From contig RFTJ01000008.1 of NCBI GenBank assembly GCA_009923495.1, positions 1 to 52,848 of the forward strand: 52,848 nucleotides of DNA, read 5' to 3'. Position 1 is the stretch's first letter. Each line of letters opens with the position of its first letter. Below, in pieces: positions 44,971 to 52,848 of the stretch. Source of the DNA: Actinomycetota bacterium (GTDB taxonomy: Bacteria > Actinomycetota > Actinomycetes > S36-B12 > UBA5976). The notes below the pieces were generated by a model that made no database searches, was not told where the DNA came from, and saw only the letters and a program-made list of their open reading frames with translations. A program made the translations under genes and the position numbers.

Positions 44971-45072
44971 GTGCTCGAACACTTTTTCACTGGTCTGTTA
45001 GTTGCAACTTCAGTTGCAATTACTTGGTTTGCTGGGTATGTAATTTACAAATTATTCAAGGGCCAGCGCTGA
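44971..45072 (+). CDS. 33-residue single-helix membrane peptide
   Basis: GTG 44971 to TGA 45070-45072. It begins MLEHFFTGLLVATS and has one hydrophobic helix (LLVATSVAITWFAGYVI) and a basic tail (YKLFKGQR). It lies directly before the nitrobindin-like gene, whose start region overlaps or abuts its stop, so the two may be coupled. AAGAAG upstream is a weak ribosome site. Coding status rests on composition and placement only. Confidence 0.5.
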   Translation: MLEHFFTGLLVATSVAITWFAGYVIYKLFKGQR

Positions 45073-45092
45073 CTTCTGAAATTCATTACGAT

Positions 45093-45587
45093 GTGAATCC
45101 AATTGCATGGCTGCTTGGCACTTGGGTCGGCTTAGGTGTTGTTCATTTCCCTGGGATGCAAGGTAGCGTGCAGGCGGCACATGAATTAACTGTGGTCACC
45201 GATGGCCAACCTTTTCTGACACATCTGTCTCGAATCTGGCAAGTCGATGAAGCCGGGAACCGAGTGCAACTTTTAACCACTGAATCAGGAATTTGGCGAC
45301 CACTTCCTAACCTAGAGGTCGAATTTACTCTTGATCCGGATGGCAATGCTCGTACTTGGATAGGAGAAGTTAAAGTAACTGGTCTAGTAGACGCAACAAT
45401 CACCCGTGCACACACAATCATGAATAGAACCGGCTTGCCAACAAGTGATGAGAATGGCTTGGTTGGCCAGGACATTCGGACCTATGGGCTAGACCCAAGT
45501 GGCCGACTTGGCTGGGTGCATGAAGTTGAAACAGCTCAAGTACCATTAACATCACAAGCATCCTTTTTATTGACCAAGGCAGGCTAG
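45093..45587 (+). CDS. FABP/nitrobindin-like heme-binding-fold protein
   Basis: 164 residues if started at GTG 45093. The frame is open from TTG 45024, and a CTG at 45069, overlapping the previous stop behind AAGGG, is also conceivable. NPIAWLLGTWVGLGVV at the start and ESGIWRPLPNLEVEF match the beta-barrel nitrobindin/DUF1794 family; members of this fold bind haem or fatty acids. The barrel histidine expected near the C-terminus may be in GWVHEVETA. It is followed 3 bases later by the Fur-family gene. Confidence 0.78.
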   Translation: MNPIAWLLGTWVGLGVVHFPGMQGSVQAAHELTVVTDGQPFLTHLSRIWQVDEAGNRVQLLTTESGIWRPLPNLEVEFTLDPDGNARTWIGEVKVTGLVDATITRAHTIMNRTGLPTSDENGLVGQDIRTYGLDPSGRLGWVHEVETAQVPLTSQASFLLTKAG

Positions 45588-45589
45588 GA

Positions 45590-46018
45590 ATGAGTCGGGA
45601 TTGGGACGAAGTCCTTCGGGAGCATGGTTATCGAATCACGCCTCAGCGCCAATTAGTGCTCGAAGCTGTTAACGCGCTTGGCCATGCAACCCCAGAGACT
45701 CTTCTTGCCGAAGTCCAGAAAACCGCAGGAGCGGTTAATCTATCCACTATCTATCGAACGCTAGAAGTACTGGAACAGGTTGGCCTAGTTACTCACGCCC
45801 ACATTGGTCATGGTCCACCGACGTATCATTCAGTAGATGAAGATCCCCACATTCATTTAGTGTGCGATACCTGTTCGTCAGTTGATTCGATTCCTGCGGA
45901 ATCCGCAACACTGTTTGTGCAACTACTTCGTGATCAAGTTGGCTTTGAGACCGATGTGGCACATGTTTCTGTACACGGGCAGTGTGCTGACTGCGTAAAA
46001 AGACTTAAATATCTTTAA
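45590..46018 (+). CDS. Fur-family metalloregulator (Fur/Zur type)
   Basis: 142 residues. The winged helix is visible (YRITPQRQLVLEAVNALGHAT, then VNLSTIYRTLEVLEQVGLV). Metal-binding segments are DPHIHLVCDTC near the middle and HGQCADC at the end, the usual structural zinc site. ATG 45590 sits behind AGGA after the previous stop. It likely senses iron, zinc or peroxide; the class cannot be decided by sequence alone. Coupled with the nitrobindin-like protein, so haem/metal homeostasis is a reasonable theme. Confidence 0.9.
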   Translation: MSRDWDEVLREHGYRITPQRQLVLEAVNALGHATPETLLAEVQKTAGAVNLSTIYRTLEVLEQVGLVTHAHIGHGPPTYHSVDEDPHIHLVCDTCSSVDSIPAESATLFVQLLRDQVGFETDVAHVSVHGQCADCVKRLKYL

Positions 46019-46074
46019 TGTGCCAGTAGCGAACAGCGCGTAATTCCTCAACACTTTTCAGGGACAATAGAAGT

Positions 46075-47052
46075 ATGACGGCAATTCCGATGATGGACCA
46101 AACCGCAATCGATGCTGCTGTGCCGTGGCATTATGGCGATCCATTCCGAGAGCAGCGCCAACTTGTTGCGGGGCTTGGTCGAGTTGATTTATCACATCGA
46201 GAAGTTGTCATGGTTTCTGGTCCTGACCGACATGAATGGTTGCACGCATTACTAACTCAGCACTTACTCGAACCATATTCCAGCACCCAAGCTCTTAGTT
46301 TGTCGCCAAATGGCCACATCGAACACGACCTTCACCTGATTGACGACGGTCAGATAACTTGGCTTATTTGCGAAACGGGTTCCGCTCAATCTCTCGTCGC
46401 TTATCTAACCAAAATGAAGTTCCGCTCGGATGTGGCTGTTACCTTAGTCACCGCCGATTATGCAGTCATTGGAGCGCCAGGTTGGGTAGTTAGCGAATTT
46501 CCTGTTTGGCATTCTCCAGCCGCCTACCTCGGAGATTCAGATACTCCTGTCGCATATGTTCCGAAGCGTCCTGCTCCTTGGCAAGTAAGTGAAATAGTCG
46601 TCCCAAGAGAATTGCTTGCCGCCGAGTTAGGTGAAGTATTGGTCGGAACCTGGGCTTGGGAGGCGCACCGCATCAGAGCCGGAGTTGCGCGATTCGGATT
46701 CGAAACCGATCATCGAACAATTGCGCATGAGCTCGGCTTGATCACCCCCGCAGTTCATCTGCAAAAAGGGTGCTATCGCGGACAGGAAACTGTAGCTCGC
46801 GTTTACAACTTGGGAAAACCACCGCGTCGACTAGTTCAGTTGCAAATTGATGGTTCTACAAACGAACTTCCCATAATCGGAGCACCAATTGTTCTTGGCG
46901 ATGCTGAAGTTGGCCGACTGACTTCAGTAATTCAAGATTATGAAAGTGGTCCGTTGGGACTTGGGGTAATCAAGCGCAATATTGACTTAGCTGACATCCT
47001 GATTGTTGGCGGCGTAACAGCCGCTCAAGTCCCAATTGTTGTTGCTGACTAA
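46075..47052 (+). CDS. ygfZ: YgfZ/GcvT-like folate-binding protein
   Basis: 325 residues. The hallmark KGCYRGQETVARVYNLGKPPRRLV near residue 232 contains the conserved cysteine of the K-G-C-Y-x-G-Q-E motif. Earlier, GPDRHEWLHALLTQHL resembles the GcvT-type folate-binding domain. YgfZ helps assemble or repair iron-sulfur proteins such as MiaB. Its last 4 bases overlap the convergent dtd gene. Confidence 0.93.
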   Translation: MTAIPMMDQTAIDAAVPWHYGDPFREQRQLVAGLGRVDLSHREVVMVSGPDRHEWLHALLTQHLLEPYSSTQALSLSPNGHIEHDLHLIDDGQITWLICETGSAQSLVAYLTKMKFRSDVAVTLVTADYAVIGAPGWVVSEFPVWHSPAAYLGDSDTPVAYVPKRPAPWQVSEIVVPRELLAAELGEVLVGTWAWEAHRIRAGVARFGFETDHRTIAHELGLITPAVHLQKGCYRGQETVARVYNLGKPPRRLVQLQIDGSTNELPIIGAPIVLGDAEVGRLTSVIQDYESGPLGLGVIKRNIDLADILIVGGVTAAQVPIVVAD

Positions 47053-47519
47053 ACTTCCACAAGTATCGTCATGGGGCCATCGCAGGTCTGAGTGATTTGC
47101 ATGTCAGCGCCAAATTTTCCAGTTTCCACGCTTGCACCTAAGTCGCGAAGTGCACGAGTTAGTTCATTTATCAGTGGTTCGGCTTGTTCACCTCGAGCGG
47201 CTTGCTGCCAAGTCGGTCGCCTTCCACGGCTAGTATCCGCAAATAAAGTGAACTGACTTATTAGCAAAATGGGAAGGTTTGCATCCGCTGCCGAAACCTC
47301 ATTTTTCTCTGGTTCAATTTTGATCCCATGCGCGCGAAGCGCTCCCGCTTCGAAAATTCTAAGTTTCCAGATTTTGTCTGCAAGGGTCACACATTTAGAG
47401 ATATCGTCATCAACACTCACGCCAACTAAGACGCAAAGGCCAGGACCAGAAAATTCGCCAACTACCTGTCCAGCAATGTGTACGGCCGCCCCAGTTACTC
47501 GTTGAATTACCGCACGCAT
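47049..47519 (-). CDS. dtd: D-aminoacyl-tRNA deacylase
   Basis: 156 residues. The catalytic SQFTLFADTSRGRRP near residue 87 and the C-terminal CDGPMTILVEV (family motif with GP and T) are present. MRAVIQRVTGAAVHI is a typical start. It removes D-amino acids mis-attached to tRNA. The motif position usually occupied by Asn before DGP is Cys here, a minor variation. Confidence 0.93.
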   Translation of the reverse strand: MRAVIQRVTGAAVHIAGQVVGEFSGPGLCVLVGVSVDDDISKCVTLADKIWKLRIFEAGALRAHGIKIEPEKNEVSAADANLPILLISQFTLFADTSRGRRPTWQQAARGEQAEPLINELTRALRDLGASVETGKFGADMQITQTCDGPMTILVEV

Positions 47520-47577
47520 AACTCCATTTTGGTCTACCTGCCCAGCAAATTATCTGAACCCGTGCCACTATGAACCT

Positions 47578-48525
47578 ATGTCGGTTCCGTTGGCCCAGGT
47601 GATTCGCAGTGGACTTGTTGAAGGCACCCACTTCGGCAGTGCAGTTGTTGTTGGCTCGAGTGGGGAAGTACTTTGGTCGACAGGTGATGTAACAAAAACA
47701 TTTTTCCCGCGATCAGCAAACAAGCTGATGCAGACTTTGGGCATGGTAAGAGTAGGCTTACCACTCAACGATCAGCTACTCGCGCTGGCTTGTTCATCAC
47801 ATAGTGGCGAAGCTTTTCACATCGCTGGCGTTAGACAAATTCTGCAAGAAGCAGAATGTAGCGTTTCAGATTTGCAGTGCCCTAGCGACTACCCACTTGA
47901 TGAAACGCAGCGAACTGAGTTAATTACACAAGGGCAACCTAAATCATCGCTTTACATGAACTGCAGTGCTAAACATGCAGCAATGCTCCTAGCCTGCAAA
48001 ACTGCCGGTTGGCCGATTTCAAACTACTGCGCACCAGATCACCCGCTCCAACAAACTTGTCAGGCGGCAATCGAAGAGTGCACAGGCGAAAAAGTGGAAG
48101 TAGTCGGAATTGACGGATGCGGGGCGCCAGTGATGTCCAGCACGCTAGTCGGTTTGGCCAGGGCTTTTGGCCAATTCGCCGGTCCAAGTGCAACCGCGGA
48201 TCAACGCATGATCAGCAGTGCGATTAAGTTATACCCCGAATTTCTCGCCGGAACATGGCGCGATGTAACCAGGCTCATGCAAGGTTTACCGGGCGCAATC
48301 GCCAAGGATGGGGCAGAAGGTGTCTATGCGATTGGCCTTGGTGATGGACGCGCGTTAGCAATCAAAATTGCTGATGGTGGCGAGCGGGCTCGAATCCCAG
48401 TTGCAATGGCTATTCTGCGCGATGTACTTGGCGTCGTCTCTGAAGAGGTGGACCGACAACTCGACAGTAGAGTCACACTCGGCGGCGGTCAGCCCGTGGG
48501 CAAAGTCATCCCCTTAATCTCGTAG
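47578..48525 (+). CDS. L-asparaginase II (Rhizobium-type) family protein
   Basis: 315 residues. Family features: ACSSHSGEAFHIAGV, the active-site-like KSSLYMNCSAKHAAML (serine, lysine and cysteine), and EVVGIDGCGAPVMSSTL. This is the metal-binding asparaginase family named from Rhizobium etli, unrelated to the E. coli enzymes. It probably hydrolyses asparagine in the cytoplasm. The gene is divergent from dtd. Confidence 0.85.
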   Translation: MSVPLAQVIRSGLVEGTHFGSAVVVGSSGEVLWSTGDVTKTFFPRSANKLMQTLGMVRVGLPLNDQLLALACSSHSGEAFHIAGVRQILQEAECSVSDLQCPSDYPLDETQRTELITQGQPKSSLYMNCSAKHAAMLLACKTAGWPISNYCAPDHPLQQTCQAAIEECTGEKVEVVGIDGCGAPVMSSTLVGLARAFGQFAGPSATADQRMISSAIKLYPEFLAGTWRDVTRLMQGLPGAIAKDGAEGVYAIGLGDGRALAIKIADGGERARIPVAMAILRDVLGVVSEEVDRQLDSRVTLGGGQPVGKVIPLIS

Positions 48526-48632
48526 CCACAGCATTGCCAGCCGTAGTTGTCACCGATAAAAACATGATGAGTTTGCCAACATGTGCGGTGTGCCTCCAGA
48601 GGAAATAACTACTCAGTTAATACCGTGAAAGG

Positions 48633-49328
48633 GTGTCAGGAGTTGTGCATCCAGTTGGACCAAAACCACAGGCAGTTTATTGGCGCAGGCGTGCAGTATT
48701 TCTAGTAGTTGTTTTGCTGACTCTTTTCGTTATCGGTCGATCAGTTTTTGGAAACTCGGGATCCGATAACAAGGTGGCTGCAGCTCCCTCAAGTTCACCG
48801 ACAACCACAGTTAGTCCTTCGCCATCAGCAACCGAATCTAGTGAACCAGTCGGTGTTGAGAGTCCAGAACCAGAACCTAGCGACGCTGTTGATCCAATAA
48901 CTTTGCAGTCGCCAAGTCCGATTGTCACCGGCAGTCAACCAGCAGGAAGTTGCCTTGACAGTGAAGTAAGCGTAAAAGTTGCACTCAAGAAAAAGGTAGT
49001 AAGGGCGGGCGCTGGGCAAGACATAATTATGTCCGTGACCAACATTTCAAACCGCACTTGCAAGCGCGATGTTGGGTCTGGGGCAAACGAAGTTACCATA
49101 ATTTCTGGTCCAGCTTTAGTTTGGTCTACTGATCATTGTTCGCCTGGCTCGGAGAGCAATTATGAATCCTTGAAGCCAGGGCAGACTTGGTCAGTAAAAG
49201 TGGTTTGGAATGGCCGACTTTCCGCGCAAAATTGTCAGGTTTTGGCAGATGCCACATACGGCGCCTATTGGGCACATGCGCGAAACGGCGCACTAACTAG
49301 CCCTGGCGCTCGCTTCGTAGTCGAGTAA
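48633..49328 (+). CDS. Membrane-anchored hypothetical protein with Ser/Pro linker
   Basis: 231 residues, GTG start uncertain (48633, or 48645 with AGGAG close by). A short cytoplasmic stretch with RRR is followed by one membrane helix (AVFLVVVLLTLFVI), a Ser/Pro/Glu-rich linker of about 60 residues, and a C-terminal extracytoplasmic beta domain with four cysteines (CLDSE, RTCKRD, DHCSPG, QNCQV) likely forming two disulfides. The layout is common among actinobacterial envelope proteins. I recognise no specific family. It is convergent with disA. Confidence 0.75.
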   Translation: MSGVVHPVGPKPQAVYWRRRAVFLVVVLLTLFVIGRSVFGNSGSDNKVAAAPSSSPTTTVSPSPSATESSEPVGVESPEPEPSDAVDPITLQSPSPIVTGSQPAGSCLDSEVSVKVALKKKVVRAGAGQDIIMSVTNISNRTCKRDVGSGANEVTIISGPALVWSTDHCSPGSESNYESLKPGQTWSVKVVWNGRLSAQNCQVLADATYGAYWAHARNGALTSPGARFVVE

Positions 49329-49349
49329 TTTACAAAACTTCTGATTTGG

Positions 49350-50441
49350 TTAAACGTAGCGTTCGAGCAGGCTAGATTCAGCTAGTCGCGACAAACTTTC
49401 GCGAATTGTTCGGGCCCGTGCTTCACCGACACCTTCAACGTCGCGTAAATCCTCAACTGTAGCTGCAAGAATTTTCTGTAGCCCGCCAAAATGCGAAATC
49501 AATTTATCAATTACTACTTCAGGAAGCCGCGGGACCTTGGCCATCAGACGATAACCACGTGGCTGAATCGGCGAATCTTGCGAATCAATGTCACCGGGCA
49601 GACCTAGGGCGACAGCAACCTGGCCTAAATCTAATAAGCCAGCCGAATCTAGTTCGGAAATAGCTATCAGTGCCTTTTCAACCGCCTTATTTCGCCGAGT
49701 CAGATTAGGGACATAATCCTGAACTACTAGGCGCTGTTCGTCGACAGTACCGGCAATCAATTCGTCATGCTGAAGTGAGAGCAATCGGCCATCGGTACCG
49801 AGTTCAACGACATAACTAGCAATTTCGGCAGCAATGCGTCGAACCATTTCGTGTCGTTGCGCAACGATTGCAACATCACGAATAGTCACCAAATCTTCAA
49901 TTTCAAGTGCAGAGAGTGAGCCAGCTACTTCATCCAGACGCTGCTTGTACCGCTCTAATGTGGCAAGTGCCTGATTAGCGCGCGACAAAATCGATGCCGA
50001 ATCTTCAAGTACATAACGCCGACCATCAAGATAGAGCGCAATGATGTTCATTGATTTACTCACACTTATTACCGGGAGTCCCGTTTGCCGAGAAACTCGA
50101 TCTGCGGTTCGGTGACGAGTACCTTGTTCATCAGTTGGTATCGAGGGGTCTGGTAGCAGTTGAACTGCGGCGGCAAAAATGTTGTTTGCTTCGCGATCGC
50201 ATAACACCGCCCCGTCCATTTTTGCTAATTCGCGTAAGCGAGTAGCGGTGAACGGAATGTTTACGTTGAAGCCGCCACTGCTAATTTGATTGATAGATTT
50301 GTCTTCACCTAGAACAATCAAGGCGCCAGTGCTACCACGCAAAATACGTTCCAGACCATCACGAAGTGCGGTTCCAGGTGCAACTTGAGCTAGCACCGAG
50401 CGCAAGATTGCCTCGGTATCAACTACTTCTTTAGCGGGCAC
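49350..50441 (-). CDS. disA: DNA integrity scanning diadenylate cyclase DisA
   Basis: 363 residues from GTG 50441 with AAAAGGA upstream. The DAC domain motifs DGAVLCDRE and GTRHRTADRVSRQTG are intact, followed by a linker helix domain and C-terminal helix-hairpin-helix DNA-binding motifs (LRDVEGVGEARARTIRE). It makes cyclic-di-AMP from ATP and scans DNA for branched structures. It lies 99 bases downstream of radA on the same strand, the common actinobacterial/firmicute arrangement. Confidence 0.96.
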   Translation of the reverse strand: MPAKEVVDTEAILRSVLAQVAPGTALRDGLERILRGSTGALIVLGEDKSINQISSGGFNVNIPFTATRLRELAKMDGAVLCDREANNIFAAAVQLLPDPSIPTDEQGTRHRTADRVSRQTGLPVISVSKSMNIIALYLDGRRYVLEDSASILSRANQALATLERYKQRLDEVAGSLSALEIEDLVTIRDVAIVAQRHEMVRRIAAEIASYVVELGTDGRLLSLQHDELIAGTVDEQRLVVQDYVPNLTRRNKAVEKALIAISELDSAGLLDLGQVAVALGLPGDIDSQDSPIQPRGYRLMAKVPRLPEVVIDKLISHFGGLQKILAATVEDLRDVEGVGEARARTIRESLSRLAESSLLERYV

Positions 50442-50540
50442 TGCGATATCCTTTTCCTAGCGGGTGCACAAGAAGTCTAGGGCTCAAATCAAAAAAATAA
50501 AATGCCTCTGCACAAATCCGATGCCAAATCTGCCCTTAAT

Positions 50541-51914
50541 TCACAGGTGAGCAATCGCCCCAGCAAGATTCGCCACTTCGATGAGTTTCAAGCCGGCCAA
50601 ATTTACAGATTTGCTCGTACCTCTGGGCACGATTGCTGTGGTAAACCCGAGTCGAGCCGCCTCGGCCAGTCGCTGGCTTAAGCCAGGCACCGGACGGACA
50701 TCACCGCTGAGGGCTACTTCGCCGATTGCCACAAGATCATCAGCGATTGCCTGATCGCGAGCGGCGGAGGTGAGGGCCAAACACATTGCCAAATCTGCGC
50801 CTGGATCAGAAACTTTTGCTCCAGCAACCGTAGCTAAATAGACATCCTGATCCCAAAGTTTGATTCGAGCAGCCCGCTCCGTTACTGCAGTGAGCATTGT
50901 TGCTCGGGTTACATCTAACCCAGTTGTGCGCCGAACTGGATTATTTCCTGAACTAGTTGTGGTCAAGGACTGAACTTCAACCAGGAGCGCCCGACGACCT
51001 TCGAGGGTGATTGTGATGCAGGTGCCCGGAATCGCTGAATCACGCTGTGATCTAAAAAGTGTCGACGGATCAGAGACTTCGTGAAGCCCATCATCCGTTT
51101 GTTCAAAACAGGCAACCTCATCAGCTGGCCCATAACGATTTTTATTTGCGCGTAGTAATCTCAGCGGGGTGCTGCGGTCGCCATCAAAAGTAAGCACAGT
51201 GTCAACAAGATGTTCCAGGGATCGCGGTCCCGCAACAGAGTTATCCCTGGTCGATTGACCAATTAAGAGCAAGGGCATACGCCGGCCTTTGGCAGCTCGG
51301 GTTAGCACTTGAGTAACTTCGTGTACCTGAGCTACTCCTCCCGCACGTCCATCTAGTTCGGCCGATGCAATTGTTTGCACACTATCTACAATGAGCAGGT
51401 CTGGATCCACATCTTCAACATGCCCCAGCAAGACAGCAAGATCTGTTTCATCTGCGATAAGCACATTTGGTGACATCGCATCAATGCGTCGTGCGCGGAT
51501 ACTAATCTGTTCGGCAGACTCTTCTCCAGAAACATAAAGCACCTTCCGCGGCTTGCCTGAAGAGTTGGCAAAGGTATTTGCCGCAGCCAGTAACAGAGTT
51601 GACTTTCCGACGCCTGGTTCACCAGCCAACAAAACACATTGTCCAGCGACTAAGCCCCCGCCTAGCACTCGGTCGAGTTCGCCAAGTCCGGTCAATGTTC
51701 GTTCAACTTCACCGATTTTGATTTCAGAAACTGGTCTAGCTGGCTGGCTAGGTGATACCCCAACGGAGGTTGTTTTTAGGCCAGCACGATTTGTGCTAGT
51801 CGTAGATTCAACAACAGAACTCCAGGCCTGACACTCGGGACAACGCCCTACCCACTTTGATCCAGACCAGCCACATTCAGTGCATTTAAATGCCGCCCGC
51901 GCAGTTTTAGCCAT
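50541..51914 (-). CDS. radA: DNA repair protein RadA
   Basis: 457 residues. The N-terminal zinc finger FKCTECGWSGSKWVGRCPECQAW is followed by Walker A LAGEPGVGKSTLLL, Walker B DLLIVDSVQT, the RadA-specific KNRYGP segment and a Lon-like C-terminal domain (GDVRPVPGLSQRLAEA). It is a RecA-related branch-migration helicase in recombination repair and is known to limit DisA activity in related systems. Placed upstream of disA and downstream of a cysteine-rich hypothetical. Confidence 0.96.
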   Translation of the reverse strand: MAKTARAAFKCTECGWSGSKWVGRCPECQAWSSVVESTTSTNRAGLKTTSVGVSPSQPARPVSEIKIGEVERTLTGLGELDRVLGGGLVAGQCVLLAGEPGVGKSTLLLAAANTFANSSGKPRKVLYVSGEESAEQISIRARRIDAMSPNVLIADETDLAVLLGHVEDVDPDLLIVDSVQTIASAELDGRAGGVAQVHEVTQVLTRAAKGRRMPLLLIGQSTRDNSVAGPRSLEHLVDTVLTFDGDRSTPLRLLRANKNRYGPADEVACFEQTDDGLHEVSDPSTLFRSQRDSAIPGTCITITLEGRRALLVEVQSLTTTSSGNNPVRRTTGLDVTRATMLTAVTERAARIKLWDQDVYLATVAGAKVSDPGADLAMCLALTSAARDQAIADDLVAIGEVALSGDVRPVPGLSQRLAEAARLGFTTAIVPRGTSKSVNLAGLKLIEVANLAGAIAHL

Positions 51915-51952
51915 GGCTTTAGATTACGGGCTCAGTCCGACAGCAGCAGAAT

Positions 51953-52750
51953 CTATTGGTTGGTAGGTGCTGGTTTTGGATCAGCTGGATGTGCGGCTAA
52001 GACCTTTAGTAGTTTTCGATCACCCATATTTTGCGCCGCCGCTAATGTGACTTCGCGGGCCTGGCAGTGTGTCTTCAAAATCTGGTAGGCCTTTTGACCC
52101 ATTAACTCAATAAGTTCGGCCTCGTACGATTCGTATACCGCTTTGCTAGCGATGTGTGCTTCCGTAGCGGTACTGCAGTACCAATCCAAATCCTTACCGC
52201 CAGCCCCCCAGCCGCGCCGATTGAATTCACTAATCACCACAACATCAACTTTGCTGCCATCGCCACGATCTTGTTCTTCGAAAGTGCGCCTAATTGGCAA
52301 TTGCCAACACACCCAGGGCTTGGTCTCAATGGGGTTTTTCCCCTGCTGTAGTGCCAAAATGTGTAGCGCGCAACCATCGCCACCGGAGAATCCGCCCCGA
52401 TTATGGAAGATACAGGCACCATTAATTGCACGCGTCTTTTTATCACCATCAGCATCACGTTCCATAAAGCCGTTTGCTCGACCCTCTTCATAGTTTTGCC
52501 AAATTTCAGGAGTTAGTTGTTTGGCAAAAGTTCGGGTTTTCTTTTCATCTTCTTTATCCGCCATATGCGCACCGTAAGTGCAACAGCCAACATCGGGGCT
52601 ATCTTTATCGATGCCTTTGCAACCTTGACCCCAGATACAAGTCCAGCGACTCGTTAGCCAAGTCAAATCACAACGAAATATGTTTGTTGAATCTTCGGGA
52701 TCGGCGAATTCCACCCAGTGACGAGGGAAGTCAATTTTCTTTTCTGGCAC
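51953..52750 (-). CDS. Cysteine-rich conserved hypothetical protein
   Basis: 265 residues. Cysteines cluster in RCDLTWLTSRWTCIWGQG followed by CKGIDKDSPDVGCCTYG, and again in NGACIFHNRGG, GDGCALHILAL and PWVCWQLP. The pattern resembles metal-chelating YkgJ/DUF3109-type proteins, and the later cysteines fit the same cluster. The hydrophilic composition suggests a cytoplasmic protein. It precedes radA by 38 bases and is probably cotranscribed. Specific function unknown. Confidence 0.75.
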   Translation of the reverse strand: MPEKKIDFPRHWVEFADPEDSTNIFRCDLTWLTSRWTCIWGQGCKGIDKDSPDVGCCTYGAHMADKEDEKKTRTFAKQLTPEIWQNYEEGRANGFMERDADGDKKTRAINGACIFHNRGGFSGGDGCALHILALQQGKNPIETKPWVCWQLPIRRTFEEQDRGDGSKVDVVVISEFNRRGWGAGGKDLDWYCSTATEAHIASKAVYESYEAELIELMGQKAYQILKTHCQAREVTLAAAQNMGDRKLLKVLAAHPADPKPAPTNQ

Positions 52751-52825
52751 AGGGTGAGCCTATCTGAAAAACGAGTGCGCTACACATAAAGTTAGAAGGG
52801 AATTTGATTTCGGGGAGTGACCACA

Positions 52826-52848
52826 ATGTTGCGCAAAGTTGTGCAGGG
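52826..52848 (+). CDS. Possible start of a gene running off the right edge
   Basis: ATG 52826 lies 9 bases after CGGGGAG and begins MLRKVVQ. Only seven codons are in the window, so it cannot be identified. The preceding gap (52751-52825) holds no other feature. Confidence 0.3.

Overview
The window looks like the chromosome of a small-genome freshwater actinobacterium, close in style to the Nanopelagicales/acI lineage. The evidence is an intermediate, AT-leaning base composition, a dnaK-grpE-dnaJ-hspR operon preceded by a HAIR operator, an actinobacterial-type ArsC, a radA-disA cluster, Fur/YgfZ/Dtd housekeeping genes and a full-length heliorhodopsin. This assignment is inference from gene content; no marker phylogeny could be run.

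Region 1 (1-30912, all + strand) is one continuous starch/maltodextrin locus. It holds two parallel sets. Set A is a secreted pullulanase (4294), then malE-malF-malG (8161-11985), a giant secreted protein with two pullulanase-associated (PUD/CBM41-like) domains and about eleven IPT/TIG domains (12193), a broken intracellular glycosidase (16144-17578) and a secreted alpha-amylase (17575). Set B is a three-PUD plus TIG protein (19900), a three-PUD protein (22548), a second malE-malF-malG (24131-27913) and a second pullulanase (27967). A further giant MBG/TIG protein enters from the left edge and carries an internal frame break near 800. Tandem LacI-type operator repeats sit upstream of 19900. 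Both transport operons carry a strong hairpin between malE and malF. No ABC ATPase gene is present. My model is that non-catalytic PUD-TIG proteins hold starch near the cell, pullulanases and amylase cut it, and two ABC importers take up the maltodextrins.

Region 2 (30913-31316) is a terminator, a tRNA-Thr(CGT) and about 200 bp of highly structured DNA made of inverted and direct copies of the tRNA 3' part, possibly an old integration scar.

Region 3 (31317-36454) holds a CHAD protein, an HPP membrane protein, ArsC, an MpaB/DUF2236 oxygenase-like protein, a membrane protein, an O6-alkylguanine DNA alkyltransferase and a MalY/PatB-type PLP enzyme.

Region 4 (36591-41227) is the HspR-controlled chaperone operon, with a DnaJ lacking the cysteine zinc finger, followed by a short-chain dehydrogenase.

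Region 5 (41255-52848) holds an unrecognised ORF, heliorhodopsin, pyrE, a DedA protein, class II aldolase, a 33-residue membrane peptide, a nitrobindin-like protein, a Fur-family regulator, YgfZ, Dtd, an asparaginase-family protein, a membrane-anchored hypothetical, and disA, radA and a cysteine-rich hypothetical on the minus strand. No CRISPR array, insertion sequence or rRNA was seen. No stretch over 300 bases lacks a gene or RNA.
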